Shown: positions 8,301-16,732, numbered from the stretch's first letter. The stretch: 64,000 bases of DNA from Saccharibacillus qingshengii (GCF_013185195.1 NZ_JAAZWC010000013.1:1-64000), one strand, 5' to 3'. Notes: generated from the sequence alone by a model not told the origin. Numbers and translations: made by a program.

Positions 8301-9138
8301 CTGGATAACGATATTCCTCGCCGTTGTACTTATCCGTCTCCTCGCGGTCGCTCACGTCGGCCTGCGGCAGTTGTTCGGCGACTTTGCGCGTCATCGCTTC
8401 GGACATGAAATGATGGTGCAGATCGAGCGCCTGGAGTCGGCGGATTTTCTCGCTTGCCAGCAGGGCTTCCGCGCCCGTGTCGGTGAGTGTGCCTTCGGAC
8501 AAGTCCAGCGTTTCGAGCTGGTCCAGAATGTCGGACTGGGCCAGCGCGGCCGCGATCTCGTCTTGAATTTCGCTGTTCTTGAGGCCCAGATAGACCAGAT
8601 TCGGGAACAGACCCGGCTTAGCGACCGAGAGGATGTATTCAAGGTTCCCGTTGAAGCCGTAATTTTCCACGCCTATGTAGAGTTCGAGTTTGCGTAGGGA
8701 AGGCAGTTTGGCCTGTGCGACCGAAGCCAATACTTCCGAGGGAAGGCCTCCGCAGATAATAATCAGTTCTTCCAGCTTGGCATGTTCGACTTGGCCGAGC
8801 GCAAGATCGGTACTGCCTTTGACCGTCAGCGACTGCAGATCCGGAAAAGCCGCAAACAGCGGATTCAGGTCGGACTGCATGATCCAGGACACTTCGCATT
8901 CTTCGGAGTCCATATCGCCGATAAACAGACTTCTCAGCGCAGGAAAACGGTCTTTCAAGCGAACGAGCGTTTCGACGATAGGTTCCGACGAGTTCTCGTA
9001 CGTGCCGCCCCAGTCGCCGATCACCAGCTTCGAGAGCTGCGCCGCTTCAGGCGTATTCGCCAATTCCTCCAACTTTTGATCCATTTGCTGCCCCGCTTCA
9101 TACTCGTCGTATCCGATGCTTAATTTGATTTCCGTCAT
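8287..9138 (-). CDS. STM4015-family leucine-rich-repeat protein
   Basis: The 283-residue protein is built of leucine-rich repeats from about residue 60 to 255 (for example LRSLFIGDMD, LQSLTVKGS, LRKLELYIG, LVYLGLKNSEIQ, LETLDLSEGTLTD, LQALDLHHHFM), spaced about 25-35 residues like ribonuclease-inhibitor repeats. There is no signal peptide or membrane segment, so it is a cytosolic scaffold or recognition protein. The C-terminus after the repeats is short and acidic (SDREETDKYNGEEYRYPALTE). It is the first gene of the operon; GGGAGGG precedes ATG. Whether it presents a substrate to the two radical SAM enzymes or is itself modified is not known. Confidence 0.83.
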   Translation of the reverse strand: MTEIKLSIGYDEYEAGQQMDQKLEELANTPEAAQLSKLVIGDWGGTYENSSEPIVETLVRLKDRFPALRSLFIGDMDSEECEVSWIMQSDLNPLFAAFPDLQSLTVKGSTDLALGQVEHAKLEELIIICGGLPSEVLASVAQAKLPSLRKLELYIGVENYGFNGNLEYILSVAKPGLFPNLVYLGLKNSEIQDEIAAALAQSDILDQLETLDLSEGTLTDTGAEALLASEKIRRLQALDLHHHFMSEAMTRKVAEQLPQADVSDREETDKYNGEEYRYPALTE

Positions 9139-9183
9139 GCCGATCCCTCCCGCAAATAAGTAATAGAATCTAGAAACAACCTA

Positions 9184-9235
9184 ACATCAGCAGCATCAGG
9201 GAGTCAAGTCAAAAATAAGAACTTATGTTCTTATT
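9184..9235 (-). promoter_or_regulatory. Promoter of the STM401x operon with palindromic operator candidate
   Basis: On the minus strand two overlapping TTGACT hexamers (9202-9212) can serve as -35, with weak -10 matches 17 bases on. Directly upstream lies a perfect palindrome, AATAAGAAC-TTAT-GTTCTTATT (9214-9235; 9-bp arms), in an otherwise gene-free gap. Its position abutting the -35 suits a dimeric transcription factor; which one is unknown. Confidence 0.5.
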
Positions 9236-9265
9236 CGCTTTCTTTCAAAAAGGGACAAACGAGAA

Positions 9266-9299
9266 AAAGCTGCCCATCCCGCAAAGGGACGGACAGCAC
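9266..9299 (-). terminator. Intrinsic terminator of the GntR/DUF1648 operon
   Basis: On the minus strand a GC-rich hairpin (9271-9299, loop around 9282-9287, a few mismatches) is followed by five T (9266-9270), 11 bases beyond the membrane-protein stop. Confidence 0.7.
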
Positions 9300-9309
9300 A
9301 GGGGAAGTG

Positions 9310-10410
9310 TCAGCTTCCTGCCGTAAAAGCGATCACGATCGCAGCCGCAGGCAGAAACAAGATAGCGGCCAGAATCAACCAGCTTGCCGGCCGCGCAAAG
9401 TTGAAGGTCCAGCCGAAACCGATCCTTTTTTCTACCATAATGGCGGGATCCTGCGGGTTGCAGTAAAAAGCTCCGCCGCGCCAATACCGGTCTTCGCCGT
9501 GATGCCGGTTGGTTCCCGTATCGTCGAGGCCCCGTTTTTTCAGATAGATGAAGAATGCGGCAAGCATCACCGTGAGCAGCAGCAGAAAAGCGAGCGCGTA
9601 TCCGATGGGCAGCGTGCCGCGGAAATCGTAGGTGCTGCGAGCTTGAATCCAGCCGAACATCAGCACGACGACCAGGGACAGCGTATACAGCACGTAAGCG
9701 TTAGCCCCGCGAAAAAGGGTTTGTTTGCGCAGGGAGCCCCGCGGATCGGCCGGATCGAGATTCTGGCGCGTCCGCCCTACGGAGAAGTGAATACCGGCAA
9801 ACAGTCCCGTGATCAGAATCTGAAGCAGGTTCAAAGTAAACACGCTCCCCATCGACTTGGCCGCGTAACGGTCCGGCAGGCCTGCGGCGTCGAAATGCAT
9901 CGGGACAAGATCGGGAATACGGTCCCAGCTCAGTACAGTCAGCAGGGCGCAGAGCGCGATAATCGCCACATGCAGCAGATAAGCCCAAGCGCGGATACCG
10001 GCCGGGTTCTTCTGCGTGTCCGTTCCGATATAAGCGGTCCGTTTGGAAGAATCGGGAGCTTTCCAGCCGCGCTGCGCTTTGAGAGCCAGCGCCTGGCGGC
10101 GGGAGAAAGCCCAGGCGGCGATCACGGCGGCGGCTTGGAGAACAAGCAGGCAAGACAGCGTCCAGCCTTCCGAGCCGTCCGACAAGCGGTAAGCGGCGAA
10201 TGACAGCAGGCCGCCAAGCAAAGCGCCGGACAAGCTGATCATCAGAAAGCGTAGGCGGATAGCCCGGAGCTGCGGCAGACTGCGTTCCTGCGGCGGAACG
10301 TACACGCCCATCAGCATGGCATTCATCAAGAAAGGCAGGCCAATCAGCGACAGCAGCCAGATCAGGTCGATCACGACCGTAATCCATACGAAAGCGGTTG
10401 TGGAATTCAT
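9310..10410 (-). CDS. DUF1648/DUF5808 multi-pass membrane protein
   Basis: The 366-residue protein has about eight membrane helices. The segment LTVLSWDRIPDLVPMHFDAAGLPD (about residues 158-181) is the DUF1648 signature found in SdpI-like membrane proteins. Near the C-terminus DRYWRGGAFYCNPQDPAIMV followed by a membrane helix matches DUF5808. Such proteins commonly pair with YtrA-type GntR regulators, and here the gene overlaps the regulator by 4 bases. The family is linked to envelope stress or immunity to membrane-active peptides by analogy with SdpI; no direct function is established. Confidence 0.83.
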   Translation of the reverse strand: MNSTTAFVWITVVIDLIWLLSLIGLPFLMNAMLMGVYVPPQERSLPQLRAIRLRFLMISLSGALLGGLLSFAAYRLSDGSEGWTLSCLLVLQAAAVIAAWAFSRRQALALKAQRGWKAPDSSKRTAYIGTDTQKNPAGIRAWAYLLHVAIIALCALLTVLSWDRIPDLVPMHFDAAGLPDRYAAKSMGSVFTLNLLQILITGLFAGIHFSVGRTRQNLDPADPRGSLRKQTLFRGANAYVLYTLSLVVVLMFGWIQARSTYDFRGTLPIGYALAFLLLLTVMLAAFFIYLKKRGLDDTGTNRHHGEDRYWRGGAFYCNPQDPAIMVEKRIGFGWTFNFARPASWLILAAILFLPAAAIVIAFTAGS

Positions 10411-10814
10411 CGGGAAGTGCCTCCTTCGGACGGGGGATTTTGAATACTGCGGTACAAGGTTTGCATTAATTCGGTCAATTCCTGCTCGTTCATGCCGCGA
10501 ACCAGAGCTTCGGCCGCCAGCGGACGCAGATCCCGGCGCAGACGGGTTTTGAAAGTCTCATCTGCGGTCGGGAGCGGTCCGGGCTGGACGATTACGCCTT
10601 TTTTGCGATGGATTTCGAGAAACCCTTCCTGCTTCAGCGACTGGTAAGCTTTGTTGACCGTATGGAGATTGATACCGAGATCGGCTGCCAGCGTGCGGAC
10701 GGACGGAAGCGCCTGACCCGGAGCGAGCGTGCCCGAAGCGATCCCTTCCACCAACTGGTCGGCCAACTGCTTGTAGATCGGAACCTCGGACTGCAAATCG
10801 AGCTCGACGAACAT
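10407..10814 (-). CDS. GntR-family regulator, YtrA type
   Basis: The 135-residue protein has the N-terminal winged helix of the GntR family (PIYKQLADQLVEGIASGTLAPGQALPSVRTLA, then GINLHTVNKAYQSL as recognition helix) and only a short helical tail of about 50 residues, the layout of the YtrA subfamily. These small repressors usually control an adjacent membrane protein or ABC transporter, here the overlapping DUF1648 gene. AAGGAGGGGTCAC precedes the ATG. A palindrome overlaps its own -10 region (10837-10855), so autorepression is likely. Confidence 0.88.
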   Translation of the reverse strand: MFVELDLQSEVPIYKQLADQLVEGIASGTLAPGQALPSVRTLAADLGINLHTVNKAYQSLKQEGFLEIHRKKGVIVQPGPLPTADETFKTRLRRDLRPLAAEALVRGMNEQELTELMQTLYRSIQNPPSEGGTSR

Positions 10815-10836
10815 GTGACCCCTCCTTTATTTTTTT

Positions 10837-10874
10837 GTTATATTTATAGTATAACAGATAGAACGATCCGTCAA
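10837..10874 (-). promoter_or_regulatory. Promoter and operator of the GntR operon
   Basis: On the minus strand TTGACG (10869-10874), 17 bases, then TACTAT (10846-10851). The -10 lies inside GTTATA-N7-TATAAC (10837-10855), a palindrome with 6-bp arms that resembles the sites bound by YtrA-type repressors. Confidence 0.6.
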
Positions 10875-11024
10875 CAACTTGGAAAAAGAACAAGCAAACC
10901 GTGCCCAGGGGCTGCGGAAGAAAAATGCGCAAACTCGTGGTATGCTAGAAAAGACGAGCCGGAAGCCGGGGAATGAAACCTGCCCGCAGGCGGCTTGAAG
11001 CGGGAAACGGAAGGATGAACGGTA

Positions 11025-11237
11025 ATGAAGGAACATATGGAGGACGATTCGGAATATTTGAAGCGTCTATGTGAACGCGGTGTACTGGAAGCCGGCGAAA
11101 CCGAGTGGATCGAAGGTCTGCTGCGAAGGTTGGAAGAATCGGAAGCGCGAAACAACCGTCTGCGCGAAGCTTTGTTAAAAGTGAGCGGGAACAAGCCGAA
11201 CATGTCGACCAAGCTGCGGGACGCTTTGTACGAATAA
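11025..11237 (+). CDS. Small coiled-coil protein, 70 aa
   Basis: The 70-residue protein is charged and probably all helical; residues 24-50 (WIEGLLRRLEESEARNNRLREALL) have a heptad pattern of a short coiled coil. The ATG follows GGAAGGATGAACGGTA. It is the only gene between the GntR promoter and the E3 gene, with an extended -10 (TGGTATGCT) about 80 bases upstream. I do not recognise a family. Confidence 0.6.
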   Translation: MKEHMEDDSEYLKRLCERGVLEAGETEWIEGLLRRLEESEARNNRLREALLKVSGNKPNMSTKLRDALYE

Positions 11238-11305
11238 GCAGGAATCGGGCGGCACGAACAGTGGCCGTACGGCCAATACGAATATAAATGGAGGGAAAAC
11301 AGCGA

Positions 11306-12727
11306 ATGACCATTACATGCGATGTCGCCGTACTCGGCGGAGGAACAGGCGGATATGTGGCCGCAATCAGGGCGGCGCAGCTCGGCAAGGACGTTGTTAT
11401 TATCGAACGCGGGAAACTGGGAGGCACCTGCCTGCACCGGGGCTGTATCCCGACCAAATCGCTGCTGCGCAGCGCGGAAGTCTATGCGCTGCTCAACCAG
11501 GCGGAAACCTACGGCATCGAGACGGACGGAGGACGGCTTGTATTTCCGAAAGTCCAGGCGCGCAAGCGCGAGATCGTCGACAAGCTTCATCAGGGCGTCC
11601 AGTATCTGATGCGCAAAAACAAAATCCGCGTGATCGAAGGCAGCGGCCGGATCATCGGTCCTTCGATCTTCTCGCCGCGCAGCGGAGCGGTGGCGGTCGA
11701 ATTTCCGGACGGCGAGATGGAGACGGTCGTATCGGACAATCTGATTATCGCAACCGGTTCCCGTCCGCGCGTCATTCCGGGCCTGGAACCTGACGGCACA
11801 CTTATTCTCAGCAGCGACGAAGCGGTGGACCTGGACAAACTGCCGGAATCGATTCTGATCGTCGGAGGCGGCGTGATCGGCGTGGAATGGGCATCGATGC
11901 TGTGCGACTTCGGCGTCAAGGTCACGCTGATCGAAATGGCCAAACAGATTCTGCCGGGCGAAGACGAAGAAGCGGCAAGGGAACTTGCCCGTCTGCTCGA
12001 AAAACGCGGAGTGAAGATCTTGACGGAAGTCGAACTGAAGCCCGATACGTATGTGCCGGGGGACGGCGGGATCTCGATCTCGGCTGCGCACCGCGGAGAA
12101 GAAATCACGCTGGAAGCTTCGCAGATGTTCATATCCATCGGACGCGCAGCGAATGTCGAAGGCATCGGTCTGGAAAATACGGATATACGCGTCGCGAACG
12201 GCGTGATCGCGGTCAATCCGCATTTCCAAACCGGAGAATCGCATATTTATGCGGTAGGCGACTGTATCGGCGGCCTGCAGTTGGCGCACGCGGCCAGTCA
12301 TGAAGGGTTGGCCGCGGTCAATCACCTGGCCGGTCAGGAGAGCCATATTTACGATCCGACTTTTGTTCCGCGCTGCGTGTATACGCATCCGCAGATCGGC
12401 AGTATCGGCTTGACCGAGGCTCGGGCCCGTGAAATGGGCCGAAGCGTAAAATCGGCGAAAGTGCCGTTCTCCGCGATCGCCAAAGCGCTTATCGAAGGAC
12501 ATTCCGACGGATTCGCGAAAGTGGTTGTCGATACGGAAACGAACGACCTCGTCGGCGTGCAAATCATCGGTCCGCAGGCAACCGAGCTGATTGCCGAAGC
12601 CTCGCTTGCAGCCGTGCTGGACGCGACGCCCTGGGAAGTGGGCAGCGCCGTCCATGCGCATCCGACGCTGGCCGAAGCGCTTGGCGAAGCCATGCTCGCG
12701 ATCGACGGCAACGCGATCAACGTCTGA
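11306..12727 (+). CDS. lpdV: Dihydrolipoyl dehydrogenase (E3)
   Basis: E3 reoxidises the dihydrolipoyl groups of E2 with FAD and NAD+. The 473-residue protein shows the FAD-binding GGGTGGYVAAIRAAQLG, the redox disulfide GGTCLHRGCIPTKSLL, the NAD-binding GGGVIGVEWASMLCDFG, the FAD-contacting YAVGDCIGG, and the C-terminal catalytic His-Glu (HAHPTLAE). ATG 11306 is preferred over 11288 because the GGAGGG site lies between them. It opens the branched-chain oxoacid dehydrogenase cluster, as lpdV does in bkd operons, but is separated from bkdAA by 355 bases with a separate promoter candidate. Confidence 0.93.
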   Translation: MTITCDVAVLGGGTGGYVAAIRAAQLGKDVVIIERGKLGGTCLHRGCIPTKSLLRSAEVYALLNQAETYGIETDGGRLVFPKVQARKREIVDKLHQGVQYLMRKNKIRVIEGSGRIIGPSIFSPRSGAVAVEFPDGEMETVVSDNLIIATGSRPRVIPGLEPDGTLILSSDEAVDLDKLPESILIVGGGVIGVEWASMLCDFGVKVTLIEMAKQILPGEDEEAARELARLLEKRGVKILTEVELKPDTYVPGDGGISISAAHRGEEITLEASQMFISIGRAANVEGIGLENTDIRVANGVIAVNPHFQTGESHIYAVGDCIGGLQLAHAASHEGLAAVNHLAGQESHIYDPTFVPRCVYTHPQIGSIGLTEARAREMGRSVKSAKVPFSAIAKALIEGHSDGFAKVVVDTETNDLVGVQIIGPQATELIAEASLAAVLDATPWEVGSAVHAHPTLAEALGEAMLAIDGNAINV

Positions 12728-12881
12728 GTCCAACCGAATAGGGCGGCGGGCCGTGCAGGTATGCACCCGCTGCCGAATGTTCCGCCGTGTCACTCGCTTC
12801 GCTCCGGGCTTCCTGCCGGCGTCGAAGCGGGTTTTCGGCGTACCCGGCCGGCCTTTTGCGTGGATGCGGTAAAGCGGCGCT

Positions 12882-13082
12882 TTTCTTTTTTGCGGGAAAA
12901 GGATTATAATAGGTTCGGGTTCGGAATTAGTACCTGGTTTTAAGACGTTGTGTTAGACAGCGAACGAACAGCCTTTCGACTGAAGAGAAATCCGGCCGGA
13001 CGGGTAAGTATAGACCGGGGAGAATCCCGAAGAAGGCTGAACAGGCCGAGTATCGTTTACGACTTTTAAGGAGGTTCACACC
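12882..13082 (+). promoter_or_regulatory. Promoter candidate and structured leader of bkdAA
   Basis: A perfect TATAAT (12905-12910) with a poor -35 (TTTCTT, 12882-12887) is followed by a leader of about 160 bases. In it CAGCCTT (12969-12975) can pair with AAGGCTG (13033-13039), enclosing the palindrome TCCGGCCGGA. AAGGAGG precedes bkdAA. No SigL-type -24/-12 element as in B. subtilis bkd was seen. Bases 12728-12880 hold nothing I can name. Confidence 0.4.
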
Positions 13083-14120
13083 ATGAACCAGAAAGCAACA
13101 GCCGCACCGAACAAGCTGCACCGCGAGGTGGGTCTGGACGACAGCCGCGCAGTCGATCTGTATAAATGTATGCTGCTCGCCCGGAAATTCGACGAACGCT
13201 GCCATCTGCTGCAGCGGGCGGGCAAGATCAACTTCCACGTCTCGGGGATCGGACAGGAAACGGCGCAGGTCGCCGCGGCATTCGCCCTCGATACGGGTAA
13301 AGATTACTTCCTGCCGTATTACCGCGATTACGGTTTTATGCTCGGGGTAGGCATGACGACGCGCGAATTGATGCTGTCGGCTTTTGCCAAAGCGGAAGAT
13401 CCGAACAGCGGAGGACGCCAAATGCCCGGGCATTTCGGCAGCAAACGGCTGCGCGTTCTGACCGGATCGAGTCCGGTTACGACCCAGGTTCCGCACGCGG
13501 TAGGCGCGGCGCTGGCTTCCAAAATGCGCGGCGAAGGCGCGGTATCGTTCGTAACGTTCGGCGAAGGTTCGAGCAACCAGGGCGATTTCCACGAAGGCGC
13601 GAACTTTGCCGGGGTACAGAAGCTTCCGGTAATTATGATGTGCGAAAATAACCAGTATGCGATCTCGGTGCCGATTGCCAAACAGCTGGCCGGCAAAGTG
13701 AGCGACCGTGCGCTCGGCTACGGTTTCCCGGGACTGCGGGTGGACGGCAACGATGCGCTGGAAATGTTCCGCGCGGTCAGCGAAGCGCGGCAGCGCGGCG
13801 TAAACGGCGAAGGGCCGACCCTGATCGAAGCGATGATGTACCGTCTGTCGCCGCATTCCACTTCGGATAACGACCTGGCTTACCGTACCCAGGAAGAAGT
13901 CGATGACAACTGGAAAAAGGATGGACTTCCGCGCTACAAACAGTACCTGATCGAAGCGGAACTGTGGAGCGAAGAACAGGAAGCGGAATATGTAAAAGAA
14001 ATCGCCCAGGAATTGAAAGAAGCGACGGAATATGCGGACAAAGCGCCGTATCCGCGTGCGGAAGACACGCTGCTGCACGTCTATGCGGGCGATGGCGACG
14101 GACAGGGAGGACTGAACTGA
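13083..14120 (+). CDS. bkdAA: Branched-chain 2-oxoacid dehydrogenase E1 alpha
   Basis: E1 alpha/beta decarboxylates branched-chain 2-oxoacids using thiamine diphosphate and transfers the acyl group to E2 lipoate, making branched primers for iso/anteiso fatty acids. The 345-residue protein shows the ThDP-binding stretch GEGSSNQGDFHEGANFA..ENNQYAIS and the phosphorylation-loop-like RLSPHSTSDND, with GQE and PYYRDYG in the N-terminal half. Sequence and partner lengths fit the BkdAA type better than pyruvate dehydrogenase. AAGGAGG precedes ATG. The next gene begins 2 bases after the stop. Confidence 0.9.
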   Translation: MNQKATAAPNKLHREVGLDDSRAVDLYKCMLLARKFDERCHLLQRAGKINFHVSGIGQETAQVAAAFALDTGKDYFLPYYRDYGFMLGVGMTTRELMLSAFAKAEDPNSGGRQMPGHFGSKRLRVLTGSSPVTTQVPHAVGAALASKMRGEGAVSFVTFGEGSSNQGDFHEGANFAGVQKLPVIMMCENNQYAISVPIAKQLAGKVSDRALGYGFPGLRVDGNDALEMFRAVSEARQRGVNGEGPTLIEAMMYRLSPHSTSDNDLAYRTQEEVDDNWKKDGLPRYKQYLIEAELWSEEQEAEYVKEIAQELKEATEYADKAPYPRAEDTLLHVYAGDGDGQGGLN

Positions 14121-14121
14121 T

Positions 14122-15105
14122 ATGCCGATGATGGAATATATCGCCGCGATTCGCCTCGCGATGAAAGAAGAGATGGAGAACGATCCGTCCGTCTTTATTC
14201 TTGGCGAAGACGTAGGCGTCAAAGGCGGCGTCTTCACGACGACCAAAGGACTCCAGGAACAGTTCGGCGAAGACCGGGTCATCGATACGCCGCTTGCGGA
14301 ATCCGCGATTGCCGGCGTTGCGATCGGCGCGGCCATGGTGGGCATGAAGCCGATTGCGGAGATGCAGTATTCGGACTTTATGCTGCCCGCGACCAACCAG
14401 ATTATCAGCGAAGCGGCCAAAATCCGCTACCGTTCGAATAACGACTGGGACTGCCCGATTGTCGTGCGCGCGCCGATCGGCGGCGGCATCTTCGGCGGTC
14501 TGTATCATTCCCAGTGTCCCGAATCGATCTTTTTCGGAACGCCGGGTCTCAAGATCATCGCGCCTTACTCGGCATACGATGCCAAAGGGCTGCTCAAAGC
14601 GGCGATCCGCGATCCCGACCCGGTCCTCTTTTTCGAGAACAAAAAGTGCTATAAACTGATCAAGGAAGATGTGCCGGATGACGATTATATCGTTCCGATC
14701 GGCAAAGCGAACCTGCTGCGCGAAGGCGACGATATTACCGTAATCAGCTACAGCCTGCCGCTGCATTTCGCGATGCAGGCCGCCGAAGAGTTGGAGCAGG
14801 AAGGCATCACCAGCCATATTCTTGACCTGCGTACGATCCAGCCGCTCGACCGCGAAGCGATCATCGAAGCGGTTCGCCGCACGGGCAAAGTGCTGATCGT
14901 GCACGAAGACAACAAGACCGGAGGCGTAGGCGCCGAAGTGGCCGCCATCATCGCCGAGGAATGTCTGTACGACCTGGATGCGCCGATCCGCCGTCTGTGC
15001 GGTCCGGACACTCCGGCGATGCCGATCAATCCGCCGCAGGAGAAGTTCTTCATGCTCAGCAAAGACAAACTGCTGACCGCCATGAGAGAACTGGCTCTTT
15101 ACTAG
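14122..15105 (+). CDS. bkdAB: Branched-chain 2-oxoacid dehydrogenase E1 beta
   Basis: The 327-residue beta subunit forms the E1 heterotetramer with the preceding gene product and completes the ThDP site. Family marks are LGEDVGVKGGVFTTTKGLQ near the N-terminus, DTPLAESAIAGVAIGAAM, MQYSDFMLPATNQI and the C-terminal GPDTPAMPI. Its ATG follows AGGGAGG within the end of bkdAA, so the two are translated in stoichiometric amounts. Length and motifs are complete. Confidence 0.92.
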   Translation: MPMMEYIAAIRLAMKEEMENDPSVFILGEDVGVKGGVFTTTKGLQEQFGEDRVIDTPLAESAIAGVAIGAAMVGMKPIAEMQYSDFMLPATNQIISEAAKIRYRSNNDWDCPIVVRAPIGGGIFGGLYHSQCPESIFFGTPGLKIIAPYSAYDAKGLLKAAIRDPDPVLFFENKKCYKLIKEDVPDDDYIVPIGKANLLREGDDITVISYSLPLHFAMQAAEELEQEGITSHILDLRTIQPLDREAIIEAVRRTGKVLIVHEDNKTGGVGAEVAAIIAEECLYDLDAPIRRLCGPDTPAMPINPPQEKFFMLSKDKLLTAMRELALY

Positions 15106-15132
15106 TCCTGTACGAATAGAGGAGTGAATGCA

Positions 15133-16581
15133 ATGAGCACAACAAATTCCGTGCAAAAAAATATCACGATGCCCCAGCTCGCCGAATCGCTTGTGTCCGC
15201 GACGATCTCCAAATGGCTGAAGCGTCCGGGCGATACCGTCGATCTGTACGAGCCGATCTGCGAAGTGATTACCGATAAAGTGAACGCCGAGATTCCGTCG
15301 ACGGAAGAAGGCGTAATGGGCGAACTGCTGGCTGACGAAGGCCAGGAGATCGCCGTAGGCGAGATCATCTGCCGCATCGTAACCGAAGGCGAAGCGTCCG
15401 AGGAAGCTTCCGCGCCGGCGCCGTCCGCACCGGCTGCGCAAAGCCCGGCCGTGCGCCCGGCTTCGCCTACGGGTGCTTCCGCCGCGCCGCAGGCCGCGTC
15501 CGGCGGCGAAGCGGGCGGCATGCGCGCCCGCTACTCGCCGGCCGTACAGGCGCTGGCCGCGCAGCACGGCCTCGATCCGGCCGTGATTCCCGGCAGCGGC
15601 ATGGGCGGCCGGGTCACGCGCAAAGACGTGCTCCGGCATCTGGAGCACGGAGGCGCGTCCCAGGCGGCCGCATCGGCCGCTCCCACGGCGCCTTCCGCGC
15701 CGCAGCCCGCCGCGGCCTCGTTCGCCGCGCCGCAGCCCGCCGCGGCCTCGTTCGCCGCGCCGCAGCCGCCGATGTTCGCTTCTTCTTCGCTCTCTTCGCA
15801 AAACGAAGTGCGGCATTCGGGTCTTCACCTCAGCGAAAATCCGAAGCTGCCGAAGATCGAGATCGAAGAAGGCGGCCGCGGAGCCAACGAGACGTATATC
15901 GATATCACACCGATCCGCAACACGATCGCGAGCCGGATGCGCCAGAGCGTAACGGAGATCCCGCACGGCTGGATGATGATCGAAGTCGATATGACCAATC
16001 TGGTCAAACTGCGCAACAAACACAAAGACGAGTTCAAACGAAACGAAGGCGTCAACCTGACGTATCCGGCATTCGTGATCAAAGCGGTCGTCAATGCCAT
16101 CAAAGACTATCCGATCATGAACTCCGTGTGGGCGGTCGACAAGATTATCGTCAAACGGGATATCAATATCTCGCTGGCGGTCGGAACGGAAGATTCGGTG
16201 CTGACCCCGGTCATCAAAAAAGCCGACCAAAAAAATATCGCGGGCCTCGCGATGGAGATCGACGATCTGGCGCGCCGTACGCGCGAGCGCACTTTGAAGA
16301 TCGACGATATGCAGGGGGGGACGTTTACCGTGAACAACACGGGATCGTTCGGTTCCATCTTGTCCCAGCCGATCATCAATTATCCGCAGGCCGCGCAGCT
16401 GACGTTCGAATCGATCGTCAAGCGTCCGGTCGTCATCAACGATATGGTCGGCGTCCGGTCGATGGCGAATTTCTGTCTGTCGCTGGATCACCGGATTCTG
16501 GACGGACTGATCTGCGGCCGTTTCCTGCAACGGGTCAAAGAAAATCTGGAAAGCTACTCTCCGGATACGAAGCTGTATTAA
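15133..16581 (+). CDS. bkdB: Branched-chain 2-oxoacid dehydrogenase E2 (lipoamide acyltransferase)
   Basis: E2 carries the acyl group on lipoate to CoA and forms the complex core. In order: one lipoyl domain with the modified lysine in EVITDKVNAEIPS (about residues 43-55), an Ala/Pro linker, a subunit-binding domain (RYSPAVQALAAQHGLD), a second Ala/Pro/Ser linker with two exact 30-bp repeats, and the acyltransferase domain ending with the catalytic SLDHRILDG. ATG 15133 fits the GAGGAG spacing better than GTG 15124. A strong terminator follows, so this closes the operon. Confidence 0.92.
   Translation: MSTTNSVQKNITMPQLAESLVSATISKWLKRPGDTVDLYEPICEVITDKVNAEIPSTEEGVMGELLADEGQEIAVGEIICRIVTEGEASEEASAPAPSAPAAQSPAVRPASPTGASAAPQAASGGEAGGMRARYSPAVQALAAQHGLDPAVIPGSGMGGRVTRKDVLRHLEHGGASQAAASAAPTAPSAPQPAAASFAAPQPAAASFAAPQPPMFASSSLSSQNEVRHSGLHLSENPKLPKIEIEEGGRGANETYIDITPIRNTIASRMRQSVTEIPHGWMMIEVDMTNLVKLRNKHKDEFKRNEGVNLTYPAFVIKAVVNAIKDYPIMNSVWAVDKIIVKRDINISLAVGTEDSVLTPVIKKADQKNIAGLAMEIDDLARRTRERTLKIDDMQGGTFTVNNTGSFGSILSQPIINYPQAAQLTFESIVKRPVVINDMVGVRSMANFCLSLDHRILDGLICGRFLQRVKENLESYSPDTKLY
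15697..15767 (+). repeat. Two 30-bp direct repeats in the E2 linker
   Basis: Units 15697-15726 and 15727-15756 are identical and a third starts at 15757; each encodes the ten residues APQPAAASFA. Such repeats lengthen or shorten the flexible swinging-arm linker without changing frame. Confidence 0.88.
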
Positions 16582-16660
16582 GACAGGGCCGGCCGGAATC
16601 CGTGATTCCGGTTCGGGCCGCCTATTCGCAAAAAGTTTTTCGGTTCAAATAGATAAAAAG

Positions 16661-16707
16661 AGCTTCGACCTGCCCGGTTTCCCGGGTACGGTCGAAGCTT
16701 TTTTTTG
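16661..16707 (+). terminator. Intrinsic terminator of the bkd operon
   Basis: AGCTTCGACC (16661-16670) pairs with GGTCGAAGCT (16690-16699), with an inner CCCGG/CCGGG helix, followed by eight T. Confidence 0.85.
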
Positions 16708-16732
16708 TCAATTCAAAAGTTTCTACGTCCGC

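Noticed and set aside
8201-8301. Could the 45-bp duplication be a CRISPR-like or attachment repeat
   Set aside because: Units are directly adjacent without spacers and lie inside the coding sequence in frame; a simple tandem duplication explains it.
10945-12793. Very long minus-strand open frames opposite the E3 and E1 genes
   Set aside because: They mirror GC-rich codon structure of the real genes; composition (Arg, His, Phe rich) and lack of ribosome sites mark them as shadows.
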